The position numbers and the translations under genes are program-made. This document shows, piece after piece, positions 1 to 6,499 of a stretch of 12,011 nt of DNA. The first letter of the stretch is position 1, and each line of letters opens with the position of its first letter. Under the pieces are notes generated by a model, which worked only from the letters and a program-made list of their open reading frames with translations, did no database searches and was not told where the DNA came from. The stretch comes from Gammaproteobacteria bacterium TMED92 (GTDB lineage: Bacteria; Pseudomonadota; Gammaproteobacteria; Pseudomonadales; Azotimanducaceae): positions 1 through 12,011 of the forward strand of contig NHET02000093.1 in assembly GCA_002170355.2 (NCBI GenBank), written 5' to 3'.

Positions 1-2
1 TG

Positions 3-155
3 CATAGCTTCTTATTGCTAAACATATGCTTTGTCATCATCGTTTTTGTGCCTATTCTTTTTCTTGAGTCGCGCTTGGCGGTAACACCGATTTTAGTATT
101 GGTGTGCTTAACCGTTTACAATTTTCTGAATAACAGAATTAAAAAAAAGATTTAA
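3..155 (+). CDS. C-terminal fragment of an unidentified membrane protein
   Basis: This is an open frame entering from the left edge and ending in TAA, giving 50 residues. The fragment is strongly hydrophobic, with two likely membrane segments around ILFLES: an N-terminal LLLNICFVIIVFVPILF stretch and a second ILVLVCLTVY stretch. It ends in a basic tail, NNRIKKKI, which would put the C-terminus in the cytoplasm by the positive-inside rule. Base composition is AT-rich compared with the genes to the right. There are no diagnostic motifs, so I assign no family. The frame is the only one of the three plus-strand frames open across this segment, and hydrophobic periodicity with a basic end supports real coding, but the fragment is short. 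Confidence 0.5.
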   Translation, partial: HSFLLLNICFVIIVFVPILFLESRLAVTPILVLVCLTVYNFLNNRIKKKI

Positions 156-472
156 TCGCAGACGCACCGATAGCGATTTTCTCAAGCAGTGCTGCGTCCT
201 AGGCTATTAGGTAGGCGGAAAGAATGCTGTTTTCGAGAAAACCGGATAGTGGCTATACACTTTGCGCAACTCACGTTGTAGGCCTCAGTAAGGGTGCCGT
301 TCGCAACGGTCAAAAAAGTTAATGGTCATTTCGGGTTTGCTGCGCGTGACACTTGGGTTTACAACCTTCATGGTCTTTGTTTCGGGGGCGTGGCTCTGCG
401 TAACTCGAAAGACTGATGGCAAGCTTTATCAAGAAGCAATGCAGGTGCCGCTGTAGCTTAGCGAAAACTGTA
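156..472. other. Mostly unassigned region upstream of the rplM promoter
   Basis: No known gene is recognisable here apart from the 44-codon ORF at 322-456 listed separately. A small hairpin is possible at 297-309 (CCGTT, loop CGC, AACGG), but an A-run rather than a T-run follows it, so it does not look like an intrinsic terminator. A weak promoter-like pair, TTTCGA at 231-236 and TATACA at 254-259 with a 17-bp spacer, lies upstream of the small ORF. I place little weight on it. No terminator for the gene ending at 155 is visible. Confidence 0.4.
322..456 (+). CDS. Possible small membrane protein, CcoQ-like
   Basis: An ATG-to-TAG frame of 44 residues. Residues 4-26 form one hydrophobic segment ending in GAWL. 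A basic RK pair (residues 29-30) follows, then the C-terminal pattern LYQEAMQVPL. CcoQ (FixQ), the small single-span subunit of cbb3-type cytochrome oxidases, has the same architecture: one helix ending near a Trp, a basic patch, then an aromatic-x-E-A-x-x-hydrophobic-P pattern close to the C-terminus. That likeness is by eye only. No clear Shine-Dalgarno sequence precedes the ATG (only an A-rich run), and no other cbb3 gene is nearby. It could be an isolated ccoQ-like gene, a decayed remnant, or a chance ORF. Confidence 0.3.
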   Translation: MVISGLLRVTLGFTTFMVFVSGAWLCVTRKTDGKLYQEAMQVPL

Positions 473-501
473 TTGTAAAGCGCAAGTGGCTCCACTATTA
501 T
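473..501 (+). promoter_or_regulatory. Predicted sigma70-type promoter for rplM-rpsI
   Basis: TTGTAA at 473-478 and TATTAT at 496-501 are separated by exactly 17 bp, a good match to the housekeeping consensus. Transcription would start near 508, leaving a leader of about 187 nt before rplM. The bases just after the -10 element (GCGCGTCCC) are GC-rich. Such discriminators are typical of ribosomal promoters repressed by ppGpp and DksA, so stringent control is a reasonable inference, not something shown here. Confidence 0.6.
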
Positions 502-507
502 GCGCGT

Positions 508-694
508 CCCAAAAATTTGGCCGCTCCTCGTCGCCCAAGACGATGAGAAAAGCGCAACGCGGCGTAGCGGAAAAAAGCTGCAGCAAGGGGGCTATGGAGA
601 GGAGCGAAAGCTAGCGTTCAATCCCGAGCCATTTTGGGTAATTTGTAAACAATGTCTGGGTTATCTGGCTCGGACGCAAGAGGCCAAGTCAACG
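508..694 (+). promoter_or_regulatory. Structured 5' leader of rplM, possible L13 autoregulatory site
   Basis: Two hairpins can be drawn. The first pairs 524-532 with 539-547 (9 positions, one mismatch, 6-nt loop). The second pairs 624-631 (CCGAGCCA) with 666-673 (TGGCTCGG), a perfect 8-bp GC-rich stem closing a 34-nt loop. Its 3' arm ends four bases before the likely Shine-Dalgarno AAGAGG (678-683). In E. coli, L13 represses rplM-rpsI translation through the mRNA leader. A long leader with a stem next to the ribosome site is consistent with that, but the L13 contact itself is inferred. An in-frame ATG at 500 would add 65 residues to L13; nothing in that stretch resembles the family, so I treat it as leader. 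Confidence 0.45.
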
Positions 695-1123
695 ATGAAA
701 ACGGTAAGCATGCGCGCGCAGGATGTGGAGCGCGCCTGGTGGGTGGTCGATGCAGACGGTAAAACCCTCGGTCGGTTAGCGACAGAAATCGCGAGCCGTT
801 TGCGTGGCAAGCACAAGCCCGAATTCACCCCGCACGTGGACACTGGTGACTTCATTGTGGTGGTGAACGCCGAAAAGATTCGCGTCACTGGCAATAAAGA
901 GAACGGTAAGATTTATTGGCGTCACACCGGTTATCCCGGTGGTATAAAAAGCGCTGACGTTGCCACGGTTCGCGCCGAGCACCCTGAGCGGATGATCGAA
1001 AGTGCGGTTCGGGGCATGCTGCCAAAGAACCCGCTGGGACGCGCAATGTTCCGGAAACTCAAAGTATACGCAGGGGACCATCACCCTCATGCGGCACAAC
1101 AACCGCAAGTCCTGGAGCTCTAA
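695..1123 (+). CDS. rplM: 50S ribosomal protein L13
   Basis: A structural protein of the large ribosomal subunit that binds 23S rRNA early in assembly. The 142-residue product has the same length as E. coli L13 and aligns with it throughout: [19 protein letters not shown] near the N-terminus, a [16 protein letters not shown] core, [11 protein letters not shown], and the C-terminal [11 protein letters not shown]. The ATG at 695 is chosen because it gives the family N-terminus (MKT...). The same frame is open back to 500, but that extension is not conserved. AAGAGG at 678-683 can serve as ribosome site with an 11-nt gap. rpsI starts three bases after the stop codon, so the two form the usual rplM-rpsI operon. 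Confidence 0.97.
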   Translation: MKTVSMRAQDVERAWWVVDADGKTLGRLATEIASRLRGKHKPEFTPHVDTGDFIVVVNAEKIRVTGNKENGKIYWRHTGYPGGIKSADVATVRAEHPERMIESAVRGMLPKNPLGRAMFRKLKVYAGDHHPHAAQQPQVLEL

Positions 1124-1126
1124 CAC

Positions 1127-1516
1127 ATGACGGATTACAACTACGGTACTGGTCGGCGTAAGACCGCGGCTGCGCGCGTTTTCATTTCATCAGGCACTGG
1201 CCGCATCATGGTGAACGCGCTGCCGTTGGATGAGTTTTTCGGCCGTGAAACAGCCCGCATGGTGGTTCGTCAACCACTGCATGTTGTGGATCTAGCGGAC
1301 AAGCTTGATCTGAAGATTACCGTGCGAGGCGGGGGCAACACTGGACAAGCAGGAGCAATTCGCCACGGCATCGCGCGTGCGTTGGTAGAATATGACGAAA
1401 ATCTGCGCGGCCCTATGCGCCAAGCCGGATTCTTGACCCGCGATGCTCGTGCAGTAGAGCGGAAGAAAGTAGGACTGCGCAAAGCGCGTAAACGCCCTCA
1501 GTTCTCGAAGCGATAA
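1127..1516 (+). CDS. rpsI: 30S ribosomal protein S9
   Basis: A small-subunit ribosomal protein whose extended basic C-terminal tail reaches the P-site tRNA. The product is 129 residues, against 130 in E. coli. It carries [13 protein letters not shown] at the N-terminus, [28 protein letters not shown] in the middle and the invariant tail ending RPQFSKR. The ATG lies three bases after the rplM stop, with TGGAG inside the end of rplM as ribosome site, so translation is probably coupled to L13. It is cotranscribed with rplM from the promoter near 473-501. No clear terminator follows, so some read-through toward petABC is possible. Confidence 0.97.
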   Translation: MTDYNYGTGRRKTAAARVFISSGTGRIMVNALPLDEFFGRETARMVVRQPLHVVDLADKLDLKITVRGGGNTGQAGAIRHGIARALVEYDENLRGPMRQAGFLTRDARAVERKKVGLRKARKRPQFSKR

Positions 1517-1855
1517 TCACCCGCACCGGCAGAGGTGTGTACTTCATTGTCGTAGTTTTGTGATAAGCTACGCCGCGCTCGGAGCGGTCGATATCGACAG
1601 CCTGTTTGAGGTCACTGTTCCGTCGCAATGTGCTGCTTAGCGCAATTGATCATTGACCGGCGAGCGGTCACAGCAACGCTCATTCTGATTGCGTTGCGAA
1701 CAAAAAAAGAGCAACGATTCAAATAGTAGAGAGCCAACGACAAGCAACGAACTACTAAACCTGCTGGGTAAAAAGTAGGCATTGCGAATGGCAGCCGATA
1801 GCGGGCATTGCACGTTCTTCGAAGGGGGTTTCTCAGAACATTGGAGCAAAGAGCC
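1517..1855. other. rpsI-petA intergenic region with inverted repeats
   Basis: No convincing gene lies in these 339 bp. A hairpin at 1522-1539 (CGCACC, loop GGCAGA, GGTGTG, one G-U pair) lies just after rpsI but has no T-run. A perfect 12-bp palindrome, GTCGATATCGAC, is at 1587-1598. A second inverted repeat, TGACCG/CGGTCA with a 5-bp centre, is at 1654-1670. The octamer GAGCGGTC occurs at 1582-1589 and again at 1662-1669, exactly 80 bp apart, touching both. petABC expression probably starts in this gap, but I see no strong -35/-10 pair. TTGCGA at 1694-1699 is the best -35-like element and lacks a good partner. Confidence 0.4.
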
Positions 1856-2470
1856 TTGAGTACTGGTGACACAGTCCATGATGCCCCCGCGGGGGACAGC
1901 GCAAACAACGACGGTTCTAGTCGGCGTTATTTTCTTATTCAAGCCACATCTGTGGTAGCAGCTGCGGGCGCAGTAGGTGCAGCCTGGCCCTTCATTAGTT
2001 ACTGGTCGCCTAGTGAGAAGGCGAAAGCGTTGGGTGCGCCGGTAAAGATCGATATCTCCAAGCTTGGCCCTGGCGAGATGCTCAGCCCTATTGTGGCTTG
2101 GCGTGGTAAGCCGGTATTTGTTGTGCATCGCGATGCAGACACGCTAGCGTCTCTAGAGACCGACATCGACATGCTGGCCGATCCGAATTCAGAGATTACG
2201 GAACAACAGCCAGATTTCGCGGTCAATGCGTGGCGCTCCGAGCGACCGGAATACGGGATCTTTCTTGGAATTTGCACGCACCTTGGGTGTTCGCCGAAAT
2301 ATATTGTCACAGAGAATTTCGAAGCCTCTGGCCAGGGTGGATTCTTTTGCCCTTGCCATGGCTCTAAGTTCGATATGGCTGGCCGGGTTGTGAAGGGAGT
2401 TCCAGCTCCGTCCAACTTGGAGGTTCCCCCGTATAGATTTGAGTCTGATACCGTAGTCGTCATTGGTTAA
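1856..2470 (+). CDS. petA: Ubiquinol-cytochrome c reductase iron-sulfur (Rieske) subunit
   Basis: The Rieske [2Fe-2S] subunit of the cytochrome bc1 complex takes the first electron from ubiquinol at the Qo site and passes it to cytochrome c1. From the TTG at 1856 the product has 204 residues, close to the family norm. A twin-arginine motif, SRRYFL (around residues 22-27), precedes a single N-terminal membrane anchor (about 29-50), matching Tat export. The cluster ligands are in CTHLGC (140-145) and CPCHGS (165-170). There is no in-frame ATG before the conserved domain. GGAG at 1843-1846 sits 9 nt before this TTG, which favours it over the TTG at 1808. The latter adds 16 residues not expected in the family. 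First gene of petABC, 16 bp before petB. Confidence 0.95.
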   Translation: MSTGDTVHDAPAGDSANNDGSSRRYFLIQATSVVAAAGAVGAAWPFISYWSPSEKAKALGAPVKIDISKLGPGEMLSPIVAWRGKPVFVVHRDADTLASLETDIDMLADPNSEITEQQPDFAVNAWRSERPEYGIFLGICTHLGCSPKYIVTENFEASGQGGFFCPCHGSKFDMAGRVVKGVPAPSNLEVPPYRFESDTVVVIG

Positions 2471-2473
2471 GGT

Positions 2474-2485
2474 TAGGTATACCTA
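2474..2485 (+). repeat. 12-bp palindrome covering the petB ribosome binding site
   Basis: TAGGTATACCTA is a perfect palindrome in the 16-bp petA-petB gap. It contains the only Shine-Dalgarno-like bases (AGG, 2475-2477) and ends one base before the petB ATG. In RNA it could fold into a short hairpin hiding the ribosome site, or act as a protein-binding site in DNA. The stem would be only about four pairs, so the effect may be small. Confidence 0.4.
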
Positions 2486-2486
2486 G

Positions 2487-3755
2487 ATGCAACAAACAAA
2501 CAGCGATACGAAACAGAACGGTTGGGCTGGCGCAATGGGCTGGCTCGATGCGAGGTTCCCGGCTACAGAAACCTTCGAATACCACATGTCGAAGTACTAC
2601 GCGCCGAAGAACTTTAACTTCTTCTACTACTTTGGTTGGCTGGCCACCTTCGTGCTAGTTAACCAATTGGTCACCGGTATTTGGCTGACCATGAACTACG
2701 TGCCTAGCGGCGATGCAGCTTTTGCATCTGTTGAATACATCATGCGCGATGTCGAATTCGGCTGGCTTATTCGCTACTTGCATTCCACGGGTGCATCGGC
2801 ATTTTTCATCGTAGTGTTTTTACACATGTACCGGGCGCTTCGTTATGGTTCCTACCGAGGTCCGCGCGAACTTTTATGGCTGATCGGTATGGCCATTTTC
2901 ATCGCGCTTATGGCAGAAGGCTTCTTTGGGTATCTGCTGCCCTGGGGCAACATGTCGTATTGGGGCGCCCAGGTGATCGTGTCACTGGTTGGCGCTATCC
3001 CCTATGTCGGCCCAGACCTAATGGAATGGGTGCGCGGCGACTTCTTAATGTCTGAAGTTGCCTTAAACCGTTTCTTCGCGCTACACGTAGGTGCCTTACC
3101 AATTGTGCTTCTGGGCTTGGTGTTTGTGCACTTTGTCGCATTGCACCACGTCGGCTCTAACAACCCCGATGGCATAGAGATTAAAAAGAATAAGGACGAA
3201 AACGGCGTGCCTGTTGACGGCATTCCTTTCCACCCTTACTACACCGTGCATGACATCCATGCCACAGTAGTGTTCTTGTTTCTCTTCTGCGCGGTAGTGT
3301 TCTTCGCCCCAGAAATGGGTGGCTATTTCATCGAAAAGCCAAACTTCGAAGTAGCAAATCCACTTAAGACGCCAGAGCACATTGCGCCAGTTTGGTATTA
3401 CACGCCGTACTACGCAATGCTGCGCGCAGCCACATTCCCATTGTTTGGCCTAGACGCGAAGTTCTGGGGCATGGTGGTGATGGCCGCCGCGGTAATTATT
3501 CCGGCTATCTTGCCCTGGCTAGACCGCAGCCCGGTTAAGTCTATGCGCTATAAAGGCAATCTATCGCGTTGGGCGCTACGGATATTTGTGGTTAGCTTCC
3601 TGATCTTGGGTGTTTTGGGGGTCTTGCCTCCAACGAAGGAATACACAATTCTGGCGCAATTCTGCACCATGTTGTATTTCGCCTACTTTGTGTTGATGCC
3701 TTGGTATACGCGTGTCGAAAAGACCTTGCCAGAACCAGAAAGGGTTACCGAATGA
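2487..3755 (+). CDS. petB: Ubiquinol-cytochrome c reductase, cytochrome b subunit
   Basis: The membrane core of the bc1 complex holds both b hemes and the Qo and Qi quinone sites. The product is 422 residues, usual for a full-length bacterial cytochrome b, with eight helices expected. The heme ligands are H99 and H113 on one helix and H200 and H215 on another. The second pair has 14 intervening residues, against 13 in mitochondrial cytochrome b. GSNNPDG follows at 223-229. The Qo-site PEWY motif reads PVWY (301-304), a natural variant known in proteobacteria that replaces the mitochondrial Glu by Val. It starts 16 bp after petA, and its TGA overlaps the petC ATG (ATGA), so petABC is one translationally linked unit. 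Confidence 0.97.
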   Translation: MQQTNSDTKQNGWAGAMGWLDARFPATETFEYHMSKYYAPKNFNFFYYFGWLATFVLVNQLVTGIWLTMNYVPSGDAAFASVEYIMRDVEFGWLIRYLHSTGASAFFIVVFLHMYRALRYGSYRGPRELLWLIGMAIFIALMAEGFFGYLLPWGNMSYWGAQVIVSLVGAIPYVGPDLMEWVRGDFLMSEVALNRFFALHVGALPIVLLGLVFVHFVALHHVGSNNPDGIEIKKNKDENGVPVDGIPFHPYYTVHDIHATVVFLFLFCAVVFFAPEMGGYFIEKPNFEVANPLKTPEHIAPVWYYTPYYAMLRAATFPLFGLDAKFWGMVVMAAAVIIPAILPWLDRSPVKSMRYKGNLSRWALRIFVVSFLILGVLGVLPPTKEYTILAQFCTMLYFAYFVLMPWYTRVEKTLPEPERVTE

Positions 3756-4480
3756 AAAAACTGCGCAAATTCTTAAGGGCTGCTGCGACGCTAGTGCTGT
3801 TGGTGCTAGCGCCGCTAAGTTGGTCTGCCGCAACCAATGACTGGCCAATGCAAGAGTTTGAGCCGGATTTAACCAATCTGCCAAGCCTGCAAAATGGTCT
3901 GCAACTTTATGCAAACTACTGCTTAGGCTGTCACGGGTTGCAGTACCAGCGTTACGGTCGAACAGCTGACGATCTTGGCATTCCTCGAGAATTAGCGTTA
4001 GAAAAAGTAGTCTTTACCGGGCAAAAAATTGGTGAGTTGATGACCACTTCAATGGACCCCGTGCAGGCCATGGCTTGGTTCGGCGCAGCGCCGCCAGACT
4101 TGACTCTTGAGGCGCGATTACGGTCACCAGAGTGGATTTATAATTACTTAAAGACTTTTTACGTGGACGACGAACGTCCGCTTGGCGCCAATAACAAGGT
4201 GTACCCAAACGTTGGTATGCCCAACGTTTTAATGCACTTGCAGGGCGTTCAGCGATTCGACACCGAATCTGAACAGTTGGTCGTTGAGCCAGGGTCGGGT
4301 ACGCTTTCGGTACAGGAGTTCGATCAGGCGATCTACGATCTCACCAACTTCCTCTACTATGTCGGCGAACCGAGCCGTCTGGAGCGTCAGCGTTTAGGGA
4401 TCTACGTATTGTTGTTTTTAGTCATTTTAGGGTCGTTTACCTATCTGCTTAATCGAGAATATTGGAAAGACGTTCACTAG
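3752..4480 (+). CDS. petC: Ubiquinol-cytochrome c reductase, cytochrome c1 subunit
   Basis: The membrane-anchored c-type cytochrome of the bc1 complex receives electrons from the Rieske protein and reduces soluble cytochrome c in the periplasm. The product is 242 residues. A Sec signal peptide (MKKLRKF..., hydrophobic to about residue 22) probably ends near WSA at 24-26. The heme attachment motif CLGCH is at 57-61. The likely axial methionine is M156 in NVGMPNVLM. A C-terminal membrane helix (about 215-233) ends in a basic tail. The ATG overlaps the petB stop and has AAGGG 7 nt upstream. An upstream in-frame start at 3701 lies inside petB and would mask the signal peptide, so it is rejected. 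Confidence 0.96.
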   Translation: MKKLRKFLRAAATLVLLVLAPLSWSAATNDWPMQEFEPDLTNLPSLQNGLQLYANYCLGCHGLQYQRYGRTADDLGIPRELALEKVVFTGQKIGELMTTSMDPVQAMAWFGAAPPDLTLEARLRSPEWIYNYLKTFYVDDERPLGANNKVYPNVGMPNVLMHLQGVQRFDTESEQLVVEPGSGTLSVQEFDQAIYDLTNFLYYVGEPSRLERQRLGIYVLLFLVILGSFTYLLNREYWKDVH

Positions 4481-4519
4481 ATCGCAAGATAGGAACACTC
4501 ACCCCATCAAGGCTAAAAC

Positions 4520-5152
4520 ATGAGCGCCGTAACCAAGAGATCGTCTATGACTTTGTTTTCTGACCCCCGCGACCATTACTCACACCGTGTGCGCATGGTT
4601 CTCGCCGAAAAGGGCGTTACTGTAGACGTTGTAGACGTAGTGGGCGGTAAAATTCCCGAAGATCTGGCAGAAGTAAACCCTTACAACACGCTGCCAACAC
4701 TCGCTGACCGCGACTTGGTGCTGTATGAGTCGAACGTCATCATGGAATATCTCGATGAGCGTTTTCCCCATCCGCCGCTGTTACCCGTTTATCCAGTGCA
4801 ACGCGCGCTCTCGCGCTTGTGGATCACCCGGGTAGAAAAAGAGTGGAGCAGTAAGCTCGATATTTTGATGCTCGGCAAAGGGCGTGAAACGACGTTAACG
4901 AAGGCGCGCAAAGAGCTGCGCGAAAGCATTATCGCGATCGCGCCGATATTCGCGGAAAAACCCTTCTTTATGAACGAAGAGTTTTCGTTAGTGGACTGCT
5001 GTGTAGCGCCGATTTTGTGGAGACTTAAGTTAGTGGGAATAACCCTACCCGAGAAGTCTACGCGGCCCTTATTCAAATATATGCACTCAATTTTCGAACG
5101 CGATGGGTTCCGACAAAGCCTGACTGAGACTGAGATGGAGATGCAGGAGTGA
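4520..5152 (+). CDS. sspA: Stringent starvation protein A
   Basis: SspA is an RNA polymerase-associated protein with a glutathione-S-transferase fold but no known transferase activity. In E. coli it helps stationary-phase and acid survival and lowers H-NS levels. The product is 210 residues (212 in E. coli). It has an N-terminal thioredoxin-like half (MTLFSDPRDHYSHRVRMVL), the EYLDERFPHPPLLPVYP segment that contains the surface PHPPL patch (83-87), and an all-helical C-terminal half with EEFSLVDCCVAPILWRL. AAGG at 4509-4512 lies 7 nt before the ATG. It follows petC by 39 bp, so probably shares its transcript, and overlaps sspB. Confidence 0.95.
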   Translation: MSAVTKRSSMTLFSDPRDHYSHRVRMVLAEKGVTVDVVDVVGGKIPEDLAEVNPYNTLPTLADRDLVLYESNVIMEYLDERFPHPPLLPVYPVQRALSRLWITRVEKEWSSKLDILMLGKGRETTLTKARKELRESIIAIAPIFAEKPFFMNEEFSLVDCCVAPILWRLKLVGITLPEKSTRPLFKYMHSIFERDGFRQSLTETEMEMQE

Positions 5153-5568
5153 AACCCCGCCGCCCTTACCTGTTGAGGGCACTGTACGAGTGGATCCTAG
5201 ACAGCGAAGAAGTGCCAAACATCTTGGTAGATGCGGAAATTTCTGGTGTAGTGGTGCCAACAGAATATGTCCAAGATGGACAGATTGTGCTGAATATTTC
5301 CCCAACTGCGGTCAGAGATTTATCGTTAGGTAACGAATACGTCATGTGTAGCGGTCGGTTTTCTGGGCGCAATTTTGAGATTGTCCTACCTATTGAGAGC
5401 ATTCGTGCAATTTATTGCCGGGACAGCGGTCAAGGTTTGGCGTTCGAAGACGAAGAATTCGAAACCGCCAGTGCAACCACGGCAGAGGCCAGCACGTCCA
5501 CGACGGCTATAAAAGAAGATGCTGAAGGGTCAAAAGACAGTTCAGGACCGACGCTTAGACTCGTTTAA
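5149..5568 (+). CDS. sspB: ClpXP adaptor / stringent starvation protein B
   Basis: SspB tethers ssrA-tagged proteins to the ClpXP protease. The product is 139 residues. The N-terminal domain begins PRRPYLLRALYEWILD and includes YVQDGQIVLNISPTAV, the peptide-binding core. An acidic, Ser/Thr/Ala-rich linker (about 100-133) leads to the C-terminal TLRLV (135-139), which matches the ClpX-binding tail of E. coli SspB (ALRVVK). The linker is shorter than in E. coli (165 residues in total). The start is GTG, overlapping the sspA stop (GTGA), with GGAG at 5137-5140 8 nt upstream, so translation is coupled to SspA. The gene converges on dolP, with five bases between stop codons. Confidence 0.95.
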   Translation: MKPRRPYLLRALYEWILDSEEVPNILVDAEISGVVVPTEYVQDGQIVLNISPTAVRDLSLGNEYVMCSGRFSGRNFEIVLPIESIRAIYCRDSGQGLAFEDEEFETASATTAEASTSTTAIKEDAEGSKDSSGPTLRLV

Positions 5569-5573
5569 GAACG

Positions 5574-6131
5574 CTACGACTGAAGGTCGGTGTACGTAAA
5601 AACTTTGACGATTTTTTGCACGCCAAAAGCTCTTTGTGCAACGGCAACCGCCGCATCAGCCTGTTCTTGGGTAACCGCTCCCATCAGATACACGATGCCG
5701 TTTTCCGATATCACTTTGATGCGTAAACCTTTGACTTGATCAGAAGCCAACAGTCTAGTTTTGACTTTGGTGGTGAGCCAACCGTCGTTGGTGCGGGCGA
5801 GCATAGAGATTGGACCGCTAACAGTAAGGTGATTATGAACCTTCGCTGGATCCACTTTGTACATGTTCTCAGTTGCGGTTGTTGCCTGCTCTCTCAGTTG
5901 ATTGGTTGCCACCTGCCCGAGTAACAACACTATGCCGTCAAACACGGCAACAACGATATGCGAGCCTTTGAAGCTCTCATCGGCGCCGCGGATTTCGCGT
6001 TCTATCATTACCTCCAGAACGTTGTCGTCAATCAGCATGCCGGTAGATCTTGGGCTTTCTTGGGTACCGGCGCAGCCGCTGATGAGCACTAGGCAGGCGT
6101 AAAGCAGACTGGCGCGATAAAAAGTTTTCAT
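5574..6131 (-). CDS. dolP: Outer-membrane lipoprotein with two BON domains (DolP/YraP)
   Basis: DolP is a periplasm-facing outer-membrane lipoprotein. In E. coli it supports outer-membrane integrity, BAM function and septal amidase control. The product is 185 residues (191 in E. coli). The signal peptide ends in the lipobox LISGC, with lipidated C20. Two BON domains follow at about 37-105 and 115-182. The second carries TTKVKTRLL and ENGIVYLMGAVT, close to the E. coli copy. The ATG overlaps the yraN stop codon (ATGA), and AAGGA lies about 12 nt upstream, so it is the last gene of the lpoA-yraN-dolP operon. No terminator is visible in the five bases separating it from sspB, so the transcripts probably run into each other. 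Confidence 0.92.
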   Translation of the reverse strand: MKTFYRASLLYACLVLISGCAGTQESPRSTGMLIDDNVLEVMIEREIRGADESFKGSHIVVAVFDGIVLLLGQVATNQLREQATTATENMYKVDPAKVHNHLTVSGPISMLARTNDGWLTTKVKTRLLASDQVKGLRIKVISENGIVYLMGAVTQEQADAAVAVAQRAFGVQKIVKVFTYTDLQS

Positions 6132-6499
6132 GTATCGAAGGCGTCCTTGATCCAGATTATCTTAGGTCGATAAAGCGACCGAGAAAGCAACACAGCGTCA
6201 AAGCGTATGGGCAGGTGCGCGTACTCCTTGAACTGTCCAACAAAGTATTCAGCGCTCTTAATTAAGCGAATTTGTTTGGCGTCGTCAATGCTCGCGGCTG
6301 AACCACCATATTGTTCCGACGAGCGGTAGCGTACTTCAACAAAGACCAATGTCGGCAAGCGCTGGCGTTCTCGTTGTAAGGCTACTAAGTCGACTTCACC
6401 TCTACGGCAAACGTAGTTTCTTTGAATTACGTCAAGCCCGCGCAGGCGCAGAAAGAGTGACGCCAGCCACTCGGTCATTTGACCGATTTTGCGCGACAC
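6128..6499 (-). CDS. yraN: UPF0102 / YraN family nuclease-like protein
   Basis: A small protein of the widespread YraN family, related to Holliday-junction-resolvase-type PD-(D/E)XK nucleases. Its cellular role is not established. The product is 123 residues. It shows the family signature in order: G6 and E10 near the N-terminus, RRGEVDLVA (32-40), FVEVRYR (53-59), GGSAASIDDAKQ (65-76) and RFDAV (99-103). Acidic residues E35, D37 and E55 match the expected metal-binding set. The lysine expected in E-x-K is Arg here, as in E. coli YraN. The start is GTG, overlapping the last base of the lpoA stop, with GGAG 8 nt upstream. An ATG seven codons later would cut into the conserved N-terminus. Confidence 0.9.
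   Translation of the reverse strand: MSRKIGQMTEWLASLFLRLRGLDVIQRNYVCRRGEVDLVALQRERQRLPTLVFVEVRYRSSEQYGGSAASIDDAKQIRLIKSAEYFVGQFKEYAHLPIRFDAVLLSRSLYRPKIIWIKDAFDT

Noticed and set aside
500-694. In-frame 65-residue N-terminal extension of L13 from an ATG at 500
   Set aside because: The ATG lies within the -10 region of the likely promoter, the extension does not resemble L13, and the ATG at 695 gives the exact family length.
1522-1539. Terminator after rpsI
   Set aside because: The hairpin has a G-U pair and is not followed by a T-run.
1628-1726. 32-residue plus-strand ORF in the rpsI-petA gap
   Set aside because: No ribosome site, no family resemblance, and length expected by chance.
1612-2128. 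Minus-strand open frames over the rpsI-petA gap and the start of petA
   Set aside because: They extend into petA in a shadow frame and show no recognisable protein motif.
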